NCBI GenBank assembly: GCA_021773395.1 | Contig: JAJFKB010000008.1 | Coordinates: 1 to 64,000 of the forward strand | Direction of reading: 5' to 3' | Source: Gammaproteobacteria bacterium | Lineage (GTDB): Bacteria > Pseudomonadota > Gammaproteobacteria > Pseudomonadales > IMCC2047 | DNA: 64,000 bases | Part shown: positions 63,973 to 64,000 of the stretch, in pieces | How positions within the stretch are numbered: position 1 is the stretch's first letter | How the letters are laid out: each line of letters opens with the position of its first letter | Made by a program: the position numbers and the translations under genes | The notes under the pieces: model-generated | Told to the model about the DNA's origin: nothing | Seen by the model: only the letters and a program-made list of their open reading frames with translations | Databases searched by the model: none

Positions 63973-64000
63973 ATAGTCTTTTCAATTTGAACCTATCTCT

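Overview
The window reads as chromosome of a free-living, probably marine gammaproteobacterium. This rests on gene style only: assimilatory nirBD with a nitrate transporter and a phosphatase/kinase, a TonB-dependent receptor of the VVVTAQRREQ type, acyl-CoA and sugar-acid catabolism, and gap-pyk. No rRNA or tRNA gene and no CRISPR array was seen, so the taxonomy is an inference. The recognisable genes are a patchwork of catabolic and accessory modules, with mobile-element traces at the left edge and near 8.2 kb.

Layout. (1) 0-1.9 kb: end of an IS3-family element, a secreted protein of unknown function, a hexamer repeat and a sigma-54 promoter. (2) 1.9-8.1 kb: nirB-nirD-nitrate transporter-PP2C/kinase, followed by a MITE-like element. 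(3) 8.4-14.7 kb: AraC regulator divergent from a hydroxycinnamoyl-CoA hydratase/lyase-like enzyme, an acyl-CoA ligase, two small proteins and an acyl-CoA dehydrogenase. (4) 14.8-19.1 kb, minus strand: C-N hydrolase, L-serine ammonia-lyase and serine hydroxymethyltransferase (glycine to serine to pyruvate). A structured, terminator-ended RNA candidate lies upstream of glyA on the plus strand. (5) 19.6-30.0 kb: SDR and TetR regulator, two identical-architecture operators, a cytochrome c/FG-GAP fusion, then a complete six-gene ebo cluster in the order eboD-C-A-B-E-F. (6) 30.2-32.9 kb: MFS transporter, a decayed remnant of the SDR 3' end, and a diheme cytochrome c.

(7) 33.0-42.6 kb, minus strand: KDPG aldolase, aldehyde dehydrogenase, HisC-like aminotransferase, TPP-dependent 2-oxoacid enzyme, a small membrane protein, a second C-N hydrolase, a PYROXD2-like FAD oxidoreductase and a mannonate dehydratase. 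These face a GntR regulator. (8) 43.8-60.9 kb, minus strand: TonB receptor, tricorn-like protease, prolidase-like amidohydrolase, tandem DUF819 membrane proteins, KDG kinase, two MFS transporters, and five sugar/alcohol oxidoreductase-type or VOC genes. (9) 61.4-64 kb: overlapping gap and pyk.

Together, regions 7-9 hold every step from D-mannonate to pyruvate: ManD, KdgK, Eda, GAPDH (entry to lower glycolysis) and pyruvate kinase. They are interleaved with a transaminase/decarboxylase/aldehyde dehydrogenase set, C-N hydrolase and peptidase functions, suggesting use of a nitrogen-containing sugar-acid or peptide-linked substrate. The most interesting module is the TetR-operator-cytochrome/FG-GAP-ebo unit. 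The ebo genes are known from plastids, cyanobacteria and some bacteria, but their chemistry is unresolved, and the flanking SDR copy and remnant suggest the unit was inserted or rearranged as a block.
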